From Mycolicibacterium senegalense (GTDB taxonomy: Bacteria; Actinomycetota; Actinomycetes; Mycobacteriales; Mycobacteriaceae): DNA of 64,000 nucleotides. A model generated the notes under the pieces. The model did not search any database. It had not been told where the DNA came from and saw nothing but the letters and a program-made list of their open reading frames with translations. Within the stretch, counting starts at the first letter, position 1, and every line of letters begins with the position of its first letter. This document shows, piece after piece, positions 1 through 9,750 of the stretch. Where the stretch lies: contig NZ_CP081000.1 in assembly GCF_019645875.1 (NCBI RefSeq), positions 3,534,001-3,598,000 of the forward strand. Reading direction: 5' to 3'. Made by a program: the position numbers and the translations under genes.

Positions 1-3000
1 GCCGTATCGATGGTGAAGTCGAGCGCCTTGCCCTCGCCGGTCGGCACCGGCGGCCTCGGGAAGTCCGGCTGCAGGCCGTTCTCGACGTCCGCCTCTCCGG
101 ACAGACCGGCGAGTTGCTTTGTCCAGTAGGTGCGTTGCTCTTCGACGCGATCGTCGTCGCCCGAGAGCAGCTGGGCCTGCCAGGACGCGAAGTCCGCGTA
201 CTGCACCGGCAATGGCGCCCATTCGGGTGCGTGTCCCGCGCGACGGGCGTGGTAGGCGGTCAGCAGGTCGGTGAACAGCACCGTGCCCGACCAGTGGTCG
301 GCAGCGATGTGGTGCACCACCAGGGAGAGCACATGCGAATCCGGGGTGGACAGCATCGCTGCCCGGACCGGCCACTCGTTCTCCAGGTCGAAGCAGTGCC
401 GCCGTTCGGTGTCGAGTTCGCCCTGCACCCAGTCCTCGCCGGAACCGTCGGCGCGACGAACGGTCACGGGCGCGACGGGATGAACCACCTGATAAGGCAC
501 ACCGTCAATTTCACGGTAGGTGGTACGCAGGATCTCGTGCCGGGCCACGATGTCACTGACTGCCGACGCCAGCGCCTCGACATCGCAGGGGCCGGTCAGC
601 CGGGCGGCGAAGGGCACGTTGTTGACCGGGTTGGGTCCGTCGATGCGGAACTGGAACCACTGGCGGTGCTGGGCCGCCGACATCTGCGCCGGGCCGTCAT
701 GCGCGGTGGCGACGATGGCGGGCAGACCGGCGCCCAGACCCGAGTCGCGAAGCTCGTCGACCTTGGCCGCCAGGCCCGCCACCGTGGCATTCTCGAAGAC
801 GTCGGCCACGCCGAGTTCGACCCCGCAGCGTGACCGAACGGCGGCAACCAGTTTGGTCGCCAGCAGCGAGTGCCCGCCCAGATCGAAGAACGAATCGTCG
901 GCGCCCACGCCGTCACGCTCGAGCAGCTCGCCGAACAGTGCGACGATCTCGTGTTCGGTCTCGGTTTCCGGCGCGCGGAATTCGGTGGCCGAACGGATCT
1001 CCGGCTCGGGCAGCGCCCGGCGATCGATCTTGCCGTGCGCGGTGATCGGAATCTCGGGGAGCTCGACGAACGCCGCCGGGATCATGTACTCGGGCAGCGC
1101 AGCGGTCACCCTGGCCCGGATGCGGTCGATCTCCACCCGATCGGCGTCGGCGGCCGGCGTGATGTAAGCGACCAGGCTCTTGCCGAGCGACGGCAGGTCG
1201 CTGACCACCACCACGGCCTGCCCCACCGACGGGTCCACGGAGATGGCCGCGGAGACCTCACCGAGTTCGATTCGGAAGCCTCGGATCTTGACCTGCTCGT
1301 CGGCGCGGCCGACGAACTCGATGTCCCCGTCGGCGTTGCGCCGGGCCAGGTCACCCGAGCGGTACATCCGTCCGCCGGGATTGAACGGGTCGGCGACGAA
1401 CCGTTCGGCGGTCAGCCGCGGGCGGTCGTGGTAGCCGTGTGCGACATGTGTTCCGCCGATGTAGATCTCACCGATCACCCCGACCGGCACGGGCTGCAGG
1501 GCATCGTCGAGCAGGTGGATCGTGGTGTTGATCTTGGGCTTGCCGATCGGCACGATCCGCGCGCCCTGCTTGCCTTCCACTTTGTAGCGGGTGCAGTTCA
1601 GCACCGTTTCGGTGGGTCCGTAGAAGTTGTGCAGCAGAGAGTCGAACGTCGCCAGGAACTTGTCGGCGATCTCGCCGGGCAGCGCCTCGCCGCCGATCGG
1701 CACACGCTGCAGCGTGCGCCACTCGTTGACACCCGGCAGCGATAGGAACAGTCCCAACAGAGACGGCACGAAGTGCATCGAGGTGATGCCCTCGTTGCGC
1801 AGCAGGTCGGTGAGGTATCCGATGTCGCCCAAGCCGCCCGGCTTCGGGATCACCAGCCGCGCACCCGCGGCCAGCATGCCGAAGATCTCGCCGATCGACA
1901 CGTCGAAGCTCTGCGAGGCGACCTGCAGGAGACGCTCCTCCTGGGACACCTGGTAGTCACCGCCGAACCAGACGAAGTACTCGGCGATCGGCCGGTGCGG
2001 CACCGGGACGCCCTTGGGCAGACCGGTGGATCCCGAGGTGTAGATCAGGTATGCGGTGTTGTCCGGACGTAGCGGCCGGATCCGCTCGGCGTCGGTGGGA
2101 TCGGTGGCCGGATAGTTCTCCAGCCCGGTAACCGGCTCGCGCAGAATGATTTTCGGGTCGGAATCGGACAGGATGTAGGTGAGTCGGTCCTCGGGGTAGC
2201 TCGGGTCGACCGGCAGGTACACCGCCCCGGCCTTGACGATGCCCAGCGCCGTGATGACCAGCTCCGGCGACTTCTCCAGCAGCACCGCCACCCGGTCTTC
2301 GGTACCGATGCCCTGCTCGATCAGCCAGTGCGCCAACCGGTTGGCCGACTCGTTGAGCTCACGGTAGGTGTAGTGACGCCCCTCGTAGACCACCGCGACG
2401 GCGTCGGGGGTACGGCCGGCCTGCTCGGTGACCAGTGCCGCCAGCGTGGTCGCCGGCGTCTCGAAGTGCTCACCGGTGGACACCGCCCGCAGCCACTGGG
2501 TGTCCTCGGCAGTGAACAGCTCCAGCCGCGACAGCGGCCGATCGGGCGCGTCGAGCGCGCTGTCCAGCAGCACGGTGAAGTGCCGCAACATCTGCGCGGC
2601 GAGCTCGGCATCGAGCACCTCGGTGAGGTGCTCGGCTTCGACCACCGCACCGTCGGCGTCGAGCTCGACCATGAATCCCAAGGGCAGTTGGGTGTGCTGG
2701 CCGCGCAGGTCGGCTCGCTCGCTGGTCACGCCGTCAGGGGTGAACCCGCCACCGTCGGGCTCGCGGAACCCGAAGCTGACGCGGGTCATCCGCTCGGCGC
2801 CGTGACGGCGGTCCGGGTTGAGTTCGGCCACCACCCGATCGAGATTGACCCGCTGGTGTGCGAACGCGCCGATGGCGGTGTCCCGGGTAGCCGCCACCAG
2901 ATCCCGGAACCCGGCCGTCCCCTGCGGCCGCAGCCGCATCGCCACCGTGTTGCCGTAATAGCCGATGGTCTCGTCGGTGTCGCGGTTCAGAACCGGGGTG

Positions 3001-3911
3001 GCGATCAGGAAATCATCGGTGTGGGTGTAACGGTAGATGAGCGCACCGAACGCGGCCAGCAGCACCATGTAGGGCGTGGCCCCGGTCTCGCGGGCCAGCG
3101 CCGATACCCGTGCGACCGTCTCGGCGGACAACCGCACGGTACTGCGCTGTGACCGAAAACCGTTGGGCACCACCGACCCTGCCGGACCGGGCAACTCCAG
3201 CGGCTCCGGCGGGTCGGCCAGTACCTCGCGCCAGTACGCCAAGTCCTCGCCGCCGTCCGCGGCCCCGGCCACCGTCACGTGCGGGGTCCCGGCGAGCTGC
3301 TCACCGGCGTAGGCCCGGGTCAAGTCGGCGAAGAACACCCGCCACGATCCGTCGTCCCAAGCGATGTGATGTGCGACGAGCAGCATCACGTGTTCGGCCG
3401 GTCCGGTTCTGATCAACGAGATGCGCAGCGGGGAATCATTGCTCAGGTCGAAGGCGGTGCCGAACTCACGCTGGGCCAGCACCTCCAACCGCAGCTTGCG
3501 GGCGCGCTCGGATTTGTCGGACAGGTCGTGGACCGCCCATCCCGGCGTCAGGTCATCGTGGACCGTGGCGGTGGGCTCGCCGTTCTCGTCAGCGCGATAG
3601 GTGGTGCGCAGGATCGGGTGTCGCGCTGCGACGGCATTGAGCGCTTCGTGGAGCCGTTCGGGGTCGATGACCCCGCTGAGCCGGTAGGACAGGCAGATGT
3701 TGAGCAGCACGCCGCTCGGGTCGAATCCTTGCACGAACCACATCCGGCGCTGCCCGTCGGACAGCACGGTCGGATCGACCGGCGCGCTTTCGGCCCCCGC
3801 CGCCCCGGCTTCCGCACCCGAGGCCGCCAGGCCCCGCTCGGCAAGCCTGCGCCGCATCAGCTCCAGACGAGCGTCAGAGGTGCGGGGGGTTGCCGGATCG
3901 GCATTAACCAT
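1..3911 (-). CDS. mbtE: Mycobactin NRPS MbtE (partial; C-terminus beyond left edge)
   Basis: Nonribosomal peptide synthetase that adds a lysine-derived unit during mycobactin assembly in the cytosol. About 1303 codons are in the window and the gene runs off the left edge. Visible order: condensation domain (about residues 45-480, active-site stretch HHIAWDDGS near 178), adenylation domain (about 490-1000, P-loop YTSGSTGLPKG near 622), carrier domain (LGGHSLLA near 1012), then a second condensation-type domain (HHIAADHWS near 1197). C-A-T-C agrees with MbtE of M. tuberculosis. The ATG lies one base after the mbtD stop (TGACATG), so the two are translationally linked. In the second condensation domain the usual Gly after the catalytic Asp is His. 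The missing part should hold the end of this domain. Identity comes from order and synteny; lysine specificity is inferred from the family. Confidence 0.93.
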   Translation of the reverse strand, partial: MVNADPATPRTSDARLELMRRRLAERGLAASGAEAGAAGAESAPVDPTVLSDGQRRMWFVQGFDPSGVLLNICLSYRLSGVIDPERLHEALNAVAARHPILRTTYRADENGEPTATVHDDLTPGWAVHDLSDKSERARKLRLEVLAQREFGTAFDLSNDSPLRISLIRTGPAEHVMLLVAHHIAWDDGSWRVFFADLTRAYAGEQLAGTPHVTVAGAADGGEDLAYWREVLADPPEPLELPGPAGSVVPNGFRSQRSTVRLSAETVARVSALARETGATPYMVLLAAFGALIYRYTHTDDFLIATPVLNRDTDETIGYYGNTVAMRLRPQGTAGFRDLVAATRDTAIGAFAHQRVNLDRVVAELNPDRRHGAERMTRVSFGFREPDGGGFTPDGVTSERADLRGQHTQLPLGFMVELDADGAVVEAEHLTEVLDAELAAQMLRHFTVLLDSALDAPDRPLSRLELFTAEDTQWLRAVSTGEHFETPATTLAALVTEQAGRTPDAVAVVYEGRHYTYRELNESANRLAHWLIEQGIGTEDRVAVLLEKSPELVITALGIVKAGAVYLPVDPSYPEDRLTYILSDSDPKIILREPVTGLENYPATDPTDAERIRPLRPDNTAYLIYTSGSTGLPKGVPVPHRPIAEYFVWFGGDYQVSQEERLLQVASQSFDVSIGEIFGMLAAGARLVIPKPGGLGDIGYLTDLLRNEGITSMHFVPSLLGLFLSLPGVNEWRTLQRVPIGGEALPGEIADKFLATFDSLLHNFYGPTETVLNCTRYKVEGKQGARIVPIGKPKINTTIHLLDDALQPVPVGVIGEIYIGGTHVAHGYHDRPRLTAERFVADPFNPGGRMYRSGDLARRNADGDIEFVGRADEQVKIRGFRIELGEVSAAISVDPSVGQAVVVVSDLPSLGKSLVAYITPAADADRVEIDRIRARVTAALPEYMIPAAFVELPEIPITAHGKIDRRALPEPEIRSATEFRAPETETEHEIVALFGELLERDGVGADDSFFDLGGHSLLATKLVAAVRSRCGVELGVADVFENATVAGLAAKVDELRDSGLGAGLPAIVATAHDGPAQMSAAQHRQWFQFRIDGPNPVNNVPFAARLTGPCDVEALASAVSDIVARHEILRTTYREIDGVPYQVVHPVAPVTVRRADGSGEDWVQGELDTERRHCFDLENEWPVRAAMLSTPDSHVLSLVVHHIAADHWSGTVLFTDLLTAYHARRAGHAPEWAPLPVQYADFASWQAQLLSGDDDRVEEQRTYWTKQLAGLSGEADVENGLQPDFPRPPVPTGEGKALDFTIDT

Positions 3912-3912
3912 G

Positions 3913-6900
3913 TCAGTCACGCGAAAATGCTTCCTTCTCAGGTCTTTCCAAATGCTCGATCAGTTCCGCGGCGGTGGCGCCGCCGAGGATGGTGGCCAGC
4001 GGCACCGATCGGCCGGTGGCGTTCTTGAGCTTCTTGCGCAGGTCGATTGCCAGCAGGGAGTCGATGCCCAGATCCAGCAGCGACGTGTCGAGATCCAGCG
4101 CCGAGGTGTCGGTGAGCTTCAGCACGGCACCGAGCGCGATCTGCATCGCGCCCTTGGCGTCAGCGGCTTCGCTGTCCGGCGTCTCGGGGGCATGGTTCAC
4201 TGCCGCAGCGGGTTCTCGCCCGCCGCCGAGGAAGGTCCGCAGCCGCTCGGCGTCGGCGGTGAACACCAGCGGATCCGACGGGTAGTCCCGCAACCCGGCC
4301 TCCACCGCGAGTTCGGGAACCATGGCCCGCAGGCCGGACCGCTCCACTCGGCTGACTTCGGCAGCATCGATGATGCCGTCGCCCTGCCACAGGCCCCACC
4401 GCACCGCGATGCAGTGCTTGCCCTCGGCCCGCAGTTGTCCGCCGAGTGTGTCGAGGAGCCGGTTGGCCGCCGAGTACGCGGCATGGCCGTAACCACCCCA
4501 CCGACCGGATACCGACGAACACAACACAATCCGGGCGTCGGGGCGCAGCGGCCACGTCGCCGTGAGGTTGGCCAGTCCGTTCACCTTGGCCGCGAACGTA
4601 TCCCGCACATCGGCGCCGGTGAGTTCTCGGCCCGGGGCGATGGCGGCAGACGCTGCGGCGTGGATCACCAGGGACGCCGGCGAGAGCCCCAGTTCAGCGA
4701 CGGTCGCGGCGATCTGGGCGGGGTCGGTGAGATCGCAACGGGGGGCCAGGATCTCGGTCCCGTTGGCCGACAGCGCCGAAACCTGCTCATCGCCGAGGCC
4801 GCTGCGACTGAGCAGCACGATGCGTCGTGCTCCCTGTTCTGCCAGCTGGCGAGCGAAGTGCAGACCTACGGCGCCGGCCCCGCCGGTGATGACCACCTCA
4901 TCGAAGATGCCCGAATCCGCGGTCCAGGTGCGGGCGTCCGACGTGTCGTCGCACATCTCACGGCGCCATACGGCCGGTCCCGAACCGTTGTCCCGCAGGG
5001 CGATATCCTCCGCGGCGGTCAGCATCGCGGTGACGGCCGCAGCCGCAGCGGCCGGGTTGAGCTCGGCCGACGGCAGGTCGAGGTGATGGAACTCCTGGTC
5101 GGGGTGTTCGTAGCCAAGGCTGCGGTGCACGGCCGCCAGGGCCGCCGACCCCGGTCGCACGGATTCCTCGCTGTTGACCTGCTCGGCGCCGACGGTGATC
5201 AGCCAGACCTCGCGGGTATCCGCGGTGATCGCATCGGGGTAGTTGAGCAGGCCGTCGTCGATACGCCGGCTCAAGGTTTCTGCCGCCACGACCGGGTCGA
5301 TGTCCTCGGATACCGGAGCCACCACGACCAGCAGGTCGGCGTCGCCGGGTCGGGCAGCGGTGGCGACCGGCATCTCGCCGAGGGCACTGTGCAGCGCGGC
5401 AGCCGGGCCCTGTCCGGAGGCGAGGTCCAGCACGGCGACACGACGCTGTCCGACCGGCACGTTCGGCGGTGGAGCCTGTTCCCAGCGCTCCACGCGCACC
5501 GTCAAACCGGGAACCGGATCCAGCGGCTGCGGTGTCGCCCAGAGATGTTCGGCCCTCATCGGAGCGAACGGGAACTTCCGCAACCGGCCGGCCGAGTGGT
5601 TGGGAAGGTCGTTCCAACGGTAACCGGCGTCGGCCATGGCGACCGAGACGATGTTGGCGCTGAGCCGTTCGGTGATCGGTTCGTCGCGTCGACCGGATCC
5701 GACGATCACCGCCGGACCACCGGTGAGGTCGTCGGCGTCATCGAGCAGGTCGCCCATGGCGAACAGCAGCGCGGGGTGCGCCGAGAGCTCCACGAAGATC
5801 CGCGCCCCGCGCCGCGCCGCGGCCTCGATGGCGCGGTCGAAGCGCACCGTGCTGCGCAGGTTGGTGTACCAGTAGTCGGCGAAACCGGTCCCCGGCTTGA
5901 CCACGTCAGCGGTCGCCGAGCCGATGAACTGCACCGGCGATTCACCGAATTGTGCGGCAGGCAGCATTGATTCGAGCTCGCCACGGGCCGAGTCGAGCGC
6001 GGTGGTGTGCGCCGGGAACCACATCTCGATTTCCTTGGCGAACGATCCTCGGCCGGCTACGGTCGCCACGGCGGCGGCCACCGCGTCGGTATCCCCCGAG
6101 ATCGCGACCGACGACCTCGAGTTCACCACCGACAGTTCGAGCCACCCCTGGGTTTCGGCAACCACTTTCGACGCCTCGTCGGGGGTGACCCCGAGGACGG
6201 CGACGCGGTACGGCCCGGTCAGCCGGTCGAGTACGGTCGCGCGGGCGATCACCACCGCCACCGCCTCGGGCAGGGTGATGCCGCCGGCCACATAGGCCGC
6301 GCCGATCTCACCCAGGCTGTGCCCCACGGTGATGCCGGGCAGTACTCCGCAGGAACGCCATACCGCGGCCAGTGCCACACCGTGGACGAACTGGGCGCCC
6401 TGGATCTGCACCTGGGAGAAGTCGTTGGTCAGCGCGCCTGAATCCGGATCGGACAGTAGGTAATCCAGCGGCGATGCGGCACCGGCGGCCTCGAAACAGG
6501 CCGCGCACTTGTCCACTTCGGTCCGGTACACCGGCAGCCGGTCATAGGCCTGCACGCCCATGGACGGCCACTGGCTGCCCTGCCCGGGGAACACGAAGGC
6601 GATGCGGGCGCTCGAACCCGGCGCCGTCCCGGCCTGAGCGCGCGTGACGAGCGGATGCTCGACGTCTTCGGTCAGTGCGCGCAGGCCCGCGGTGAGCTCG
6701 TCGCGATCACCGGCGCGCACCACGGCACGGTGACGACGCAGACGGCGGGTGGTCAGCAAGGTGGCGGCCACGTCGCCGGCGCTCACCGCCGGATGCGAAT
6801 CCACGTAGTTCAAGATGGCCGCGGCGTCGGCGCCGATCAGATCCTCGGTGTGGGCGCTGAGCAGTACGGCTGTGCGGGCGTCGGGCAACGCGCCGGTCAT
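3913..6900 (-). CDS. mbtD: Mycobactin polyketide synthase MbtD (AT-KR-ACP)
   Basis: Type I PKS module that works with the stand-alone ketosynthase MbtC to put the two-carbon (beta-hydroxy acid) unit into mycobactin. The 995 residues match the M. tuberculosis protein (about 1000). Domains: acyltransferase (FPGQGSQ near residue 103, GHSLGE near 196), ketoreductase with nucleotide-binding GGAGAVG near 672, and a C-terminal acyl carrier domain with GIDSLL near 948. I start it at the ATG that overlaps the mbtC stop (ATGA). The frame stays open well upstream of this, but that part lies inside mbtC. It sits in an operon with mbtC before and mbtE after. Confidence 0.93.
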   Translation of the reverse strand: MTGALPDARTAVLLSAHTEDLIGADAAAILNYVDSHPAVSAGDVAATLLTTRRLRRHRAVVRAGDRDELTAGLRALTEDVEHPLVTRAQAGTAPGSSARIAFVFPGQGSQWPSMGVQAYDRLPVYRTEVDKCAACFEAAGAASPLDYLLSDPDSGALTNDFSQVQIQGAQFVHGVALAAVWRSCGVLPGITVGHSLGEIGAAYVAGGITLPEAVAVVIARATVLDRLTGPYRVAVLGVTPDEASKVVAETQGWLELSVVNSRSSVAISGDTDAVAAAVATVAGRGSFAKEIEMWFPAHTTALDSARGELESMLPAAQFGESPVQFIGSATADVVKPGTGFADYWYTNLRSTVRFDRAIEAAARRGARIFVELSAHPALLFAMGDLLDDADDLTGGPAVIVGSGRRDEPITERLSANIVSVAMADAGYRWNDLPNHSAGRLRKFPFAPMRAEHLWATPQPLDPVPGLTVRVERWEQAPPPNVPVGQRRVAVLDLASGQGPAAALHSALGEMPVATAARPGDADLLVVVAPVSEDIDPVVAAETLSRRIDDGLLNYPDAITADTREVWLITVGAEQVNSEESVRPGSAALAAVHRSLGYEHPDQEFHHLDLPSAELNPAAAAAAVTAMLTAAEDIALRDNGSGPAVWRREMCDDTSDARTWTADSGIFDEVVITGGAGAVGLHFARQLAEQGARRIVLLSRSGLGDEQVSALSANGTEILAPRCDLTDPAQIAATVAELGLSPASLVIHAAASAAIAPGRELTGADVRDTFAAKVNGLANLTATWPLRPDARIVLCSSVSGRWGGYGHAAYSAANRLLDTLGGQLRAEGKHCIAVRWGLWQGDGIIDAAEVSRVERSGLRAMVPELAVEAGLRDYPSDPLVFTADAERLRTFLGGGREPAAAVNHAPETPDSEAADAKGAMQIALGAVLKLTDTSALDLDTSLLDLGIDSLLAIDLRKKLKNATGRSVPLATILGGATAAELIEHLERPEKEAFSRD

Positions 6901-8234
6901 GCGGCCTCCCCGGCAACCTCGGGAACCGAGATGATCGCGTGCGCGTTGGTACCGCTCATGCCGAACGCCGAAACCGCGCCGACCCGTTGTCCGTCGACAG
7001 CGGGCCATGGGGTCTGTTTGGTGGCCAGCCGCAAACCCTGGGCATCCCAGTCGATCTCGCGGCTGGCCTGGTCGACGTGCAACGTGGCAGGGATGGCGGC
7101 ATGCTCGGCGGCCAGGATGACCTTGGCCAGGCCCAGCCCACCCGCGGCGGCCTGCGAGTGCCCGACGTTGGATTTCACCGATCCCAGCACGGCACCCGCC
7201 CCGGGCGCGGTGGCGCCGTAAGTCTGTGCCAGGGAACGCAATTCGGTCCGGTCTCCGAGCCGGGTGCCGGTGCCGTGGCCCTCGATCATGCCGACGTCCT
7301 CCGGCCGCACGCCCGCCTGACGGATCGCCTTGGCGAACAACCGCTGCTGGGCGTCGCCGCTGGGGGCGGTCAGCCCGGTGGTCCGGCCGTCCTGGTTCAC
7401 CGCGGTGGCCCGAACTTCGGCCAGGATCACCCGGCCGTTGCGCACTGCGGCGGATTTGCGTTGCAGCACGAACATCGCCGCTCCCTCGGCCCACACCGTT
7501 CCGCTGGCATGTGCGCTGTAGGGCCGGCAGTGGCCGTCATCGGACAACGCGTGTTGTTTGGAGAACTCGACGAAGTAGCCGGGTGTGCCCATCACGCAGA
7601 CACCGCCGGCCAACGCCATGTCGCAGTCGCCCGCCCGCACCGCCGTGACGGCGGTGTGGAATGCGGTCAGCGCCGACGAACACGACGTGTCCACGGTCAG
7701 TGCCGGCCCGCACAGATTCAGCGTGTAGGCGATGCGGCCGGAGATGACGCCCAGTGAGGTCCCGGTGATCAGATGGCCGCTGTGGTGCGAAAACTCCGTC
7801 AGGGCCGGCCCGTACTCCAGGCCCGAGGCACCGACGTAGCAGCCGACGTCGTGCCCGGCCAACTCGTCCGGGTTGACGCCGCTGTTCTCGATCGCACGCC
7901 ACGCGAGACGTAAGGCGACGCGTTGCTGAGGATCCATCGCCACCGCTTCACGCGGTGAGATGCCGAAGAACGCCGGATCGAATGTCGCTGCGGTGGAGAG
8001 GAACCCACCGAGGTCGTGGATACGTTTGAACCCGTCGCGGCGCGAGCCGTCGAACAGTTCGCGCAGCGACCAGCCCCGGTCGCCGGGAAATCGCCCGAGC
8101 GCCTCACGCTGTTCGGTCAGCAGCGACCAGTAGTCGTCGGCGGTCTCGATCCCGCCCGGAGCCTCCAGCGCCATTCCCACGATCACCACCGGATCGGCGG
8201 CCCCGAACTCGGGTGGCTTCCCGCTAGAGCTCAT
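6897..8234 (-). CDS. mbtC: Mycobactin ketosynthase MbtC
   Basis: Stand-alone beta-ketoacyl synthase that condenses the malonyl unit held on MbtD during mycobactin assembly. 445 residues, close to the M. tuberculosis MbtC length. The thiolase-fold KS triad is present: Cys in DTSCSSA near residue 181, His in HGTGT near 323, His in NVGHSQAAAG near 358. The ATG overlaps the last 11 bases of the thioesterase gene upstream, and its TGA overlaps the mbtD start, so thioesterase, mbtC, mbtD and mbtE form a tightly coupled operon. Confidence 0.94.
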   Translation of the reverse strand: MSSSGKPPEFGAADPVVIVGMALEAPGGIETADDYWSLLTEQREALGRFPGDRGWSLRELFDGSRRDGFKRIHDLGGFLSTAATFDPAFFGISPREAVAMDPQQRVALRLAWRAIENSGVNPDELAGHDVGCYVGASGLEYGPALTEFSHHSGHLITGTSLGVISGRIAYTLNLCGPALTVDTSCSSALTAFHTAVTAVRAGDCDMALAGGVCVMGTPGYFVEFSKQHALSDDGHCRPYSAHASGTVWAEGAAMFVLQRKSAAVRNGRVILAEVRATAVNQDGRTTGLTAPSGDAQQRLFAKAIRQAGVRPEDVGMIEGHGTGTRLGDRTELRSLAQTYGATAPGAGAVLGSVKSNVGHSQAAAGGLGLAKVILAAEHAAIPATLHVDQASREIDWDAQGLRLATKQTPWPAVDGQRVGAVSAFGMSGTNAHAIISVPEVAGEAA

Positions 8235-8970
8235 TGACCAGCTCCGCCACATCCTCGAGCTGGGAGTTGAGATAGAAGTGCCCGCCGTCGAACATCGTGC
8301 AGGTGAAGGCACCGCTGGTGTGGGATTCCCAGCGCCGCAACATGTCCTCGCTGATCCGGTGGTCACGGTCGCCGCCCAGGGCATAGATGTCGGCCGCGAT
8401 CGTCACGTCGGCTTCACACGCGTACCGATTGAAGGCCGCGTAGTCCGCACGCACCGCCATCAGCAGCAGTTCGACGAAATCCTCGTCGGCGAGCAGTGCT
8501 TCGTCGGTGCCGCCGAGATCGACCATCTCCGCGAGAATCTCGGATTCGGCCATCGGTAGCGCAGGGGCGGCCGCCACCGCCGACGGCGCCTCGCTGGCCG
8601 ACACCCACAGAGCGTCGATCGCGATCCCGCTGCGTTCGGCGATGCGGGCGAATTCGAAGGCCACCACCGCACCCATGCAATGACCGAACAGCCGGATCGG
8701 TCCGGCTGAGCCCCAGTCGGCCGCGTCGAACAGATCCTTGGCGAGTTCGGCCACCGTCGGGGCGGCCGGGTGCGACAGCCTGTCACCGCGTTGCGGGTAC
8801 TGCATGACGTAAGCATCGGACCCGGCAGCGGCCAGCGCCGTCCCGAATCCGCGATAGGCCAGCGCCGCTCCCCCGGCATGAGGGAAAACCAATGTGGCTG
8901 TTGAGCTTTCGGACCCTGGATAGCGCTTCACCCAGGGCTTGACCGTGATCTGGGTATCCGGGTGCGTCAC
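8224..8970 (-). CDS. mbtT: Stand-alone mycobactin thioesterase (type II TE, MbtT-like), Cys nucleophile
   Basis: Alpha/beta-hydrolase thioesterase of the NRPS type II class, expected to clear stalled acyl groups or release intermediates from mycobactin carrier domains. 248 residues. The nucleophile elbow reads GHCMG, with Cys98 where the family usually has Ser. A C-terminal GGHFYL (His231) supplies the catalytic His. As I recall, M. tuberculosis has a thioesterase domain fused to the end of MbtB; here it is a separate gene, separated from mbtB by the small adenylation-like gene. The GTG start overlaps that gene's TGA (GTGA). Function is inferred from fold and context; the symbol follows usage for stand-alone mbt thioesterases. 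Confidence 0.85.
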   Translation of the reverse strand: MTHPDTQITVKPWVKRYPGSESSTATLVFPHAGGAALAYRGFGTALAAAGSDAYVMQYPQRGDRLSHPAAPTVAELAKDLFDAADWGSAGPIRLFGHCMGAVVAFEFARIAERSGIAIDALWVSASEAPSAVAAAPALPMAESEILAEMVDLGGTDEALLADEDFVELLLMAVRADYAAFNRYACEADVTIAADIYALGGDRDHRISEDMLRRWESHTSGAFTCTMFDGGHFYLNSQLEDVAELVNEL

Positions 8971-9734
8971 GACGGCACAGCGGTGTCGAGAGCGGCCACC
9001 GCATCCCGATGCCGCACGGCCAGGGCGAAGCCGTTCATCCCCCGCTCAGGGTTGCGCCGCGGCGCATCGTCGGCCACGACGATGCCAGCGCCGGCGGTCA
9101 GCGCCACCAGCATCATGAGAATCGGCGCGGCCGCACCGGTCGCCGAGAACGCGCCGATGCGGTCATCGCCGGCGACACCCAACCGACCGGTGAGATCCAC
9201 GACCGCCTGGCGCGCGGCCGCGTGGGACACCACCGCGTACCCGCTGTCGTCGACGGACCCCAAAAAGGCCGGATCGCCCGGCTCAGAGCGCACCGGAACC
9301 ACGTCGCCCGCGCGGGCACCGATCCGCAGCGCTTCGGAGACGGTGAGTGCCGGCAGCCAGTTGGGCGGTCCATCGCCGGTGAACAACGCCATGCGTACGC
9401 CGGTGTGATCCAGGATGGGCTCGGCCGGGTCGGCGGTGTCGATCGGGACGCAGACGCCTCCGGCGGCCAGGATTCCCAGCGTGGCGATCACGGTGTCCAG
9501 ACCCGTGGGTCCGACGACTGCCACCCGGTCGCCGACGCGAACGCCTGCCACCGCGAGCGCACCCGATACCGCCAGCGCCTGCTCGCGCAGTTGCCCATAG
9601 GTCCAGCGAGTCGTCGGGCCGAACACCGCGACGTCGTCGGGCGCGCCGTGTGCGTGCGCGAAAAACCCCTGGTGCAGCGGTTCGGCCGCTGCTGCCGGCA
9701 TGGTCTGTGTAGTCGTGCGACTCACCGGGTCCAC
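8967..9734 (-). CDS. Truncated adenylation-domain protein, iron-boxed, lacking the P-loop
   Basis: 255-residue protein resembling only the N-terminal half of an NRPS adenylation domain, closest by eye to the MbtB adenylation domain next door (motifs around TYGQLREQAL and ILAAGGVCVPIDTADP). The segment holding the ATP-binding TSGSTGEPKG loop in MbtB is missing: the text goes from PAFLGSVDDSGY straight to VVSHAAARQAV. The core motifs after it are also absent, so it cannot be a working adenylating enzyme. It is not obviously a dead gene: the GTG has an AGGAGG site five bases upstream, the frame is intact, it couples to the thioesterase by GTGA, and two iron boxes lie just upstream. It may be a relic of mbtB duplication kept as a leader cistron, or a structural partner. 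Confidence 0.75.
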   Translation of the reverse strand: MDPVSRTTTQTMPAAAAEPLHQGFFAHAHGAPDDVAVFGPTTRWTYGQLREQALAVSGALAVAGVRVGDRVAVVGPTGLDTVIATLGILAAGGVCVPIDTADPAEPILDHTGVRMALFTGDGPPNWLPALTVSEALRIGARAGDVVPVRSEPGDPAFLGSVDDSGYAVVSHAAARQAVVDLTGRLGVAGDDRIGAFSATGAAAPILMMLVALTAGAGIVVADDAPRRNPERGMNGFALAVRHRDAVAALDTAVPS

Positions 9735-9750
9735 AACGACCTCCTGACGA

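Noticed and set aside
3697..5970. Long plus-strand open frame opposite mbtD
   Set aside because: High-GC antisense frame; no family motifs, and MbtD domains account for the other strand. The same applies to other long opposite-strand frames across the mbt genes, sirA and dxs.
6897..8384. 495-residue MbtC starting inside the thioesterase gene
   Set aside because: The added N-terminus is a frame-shifted read of the thioesterase; the ATG at 8234 gives the usual MbtC length and the operon overlap.
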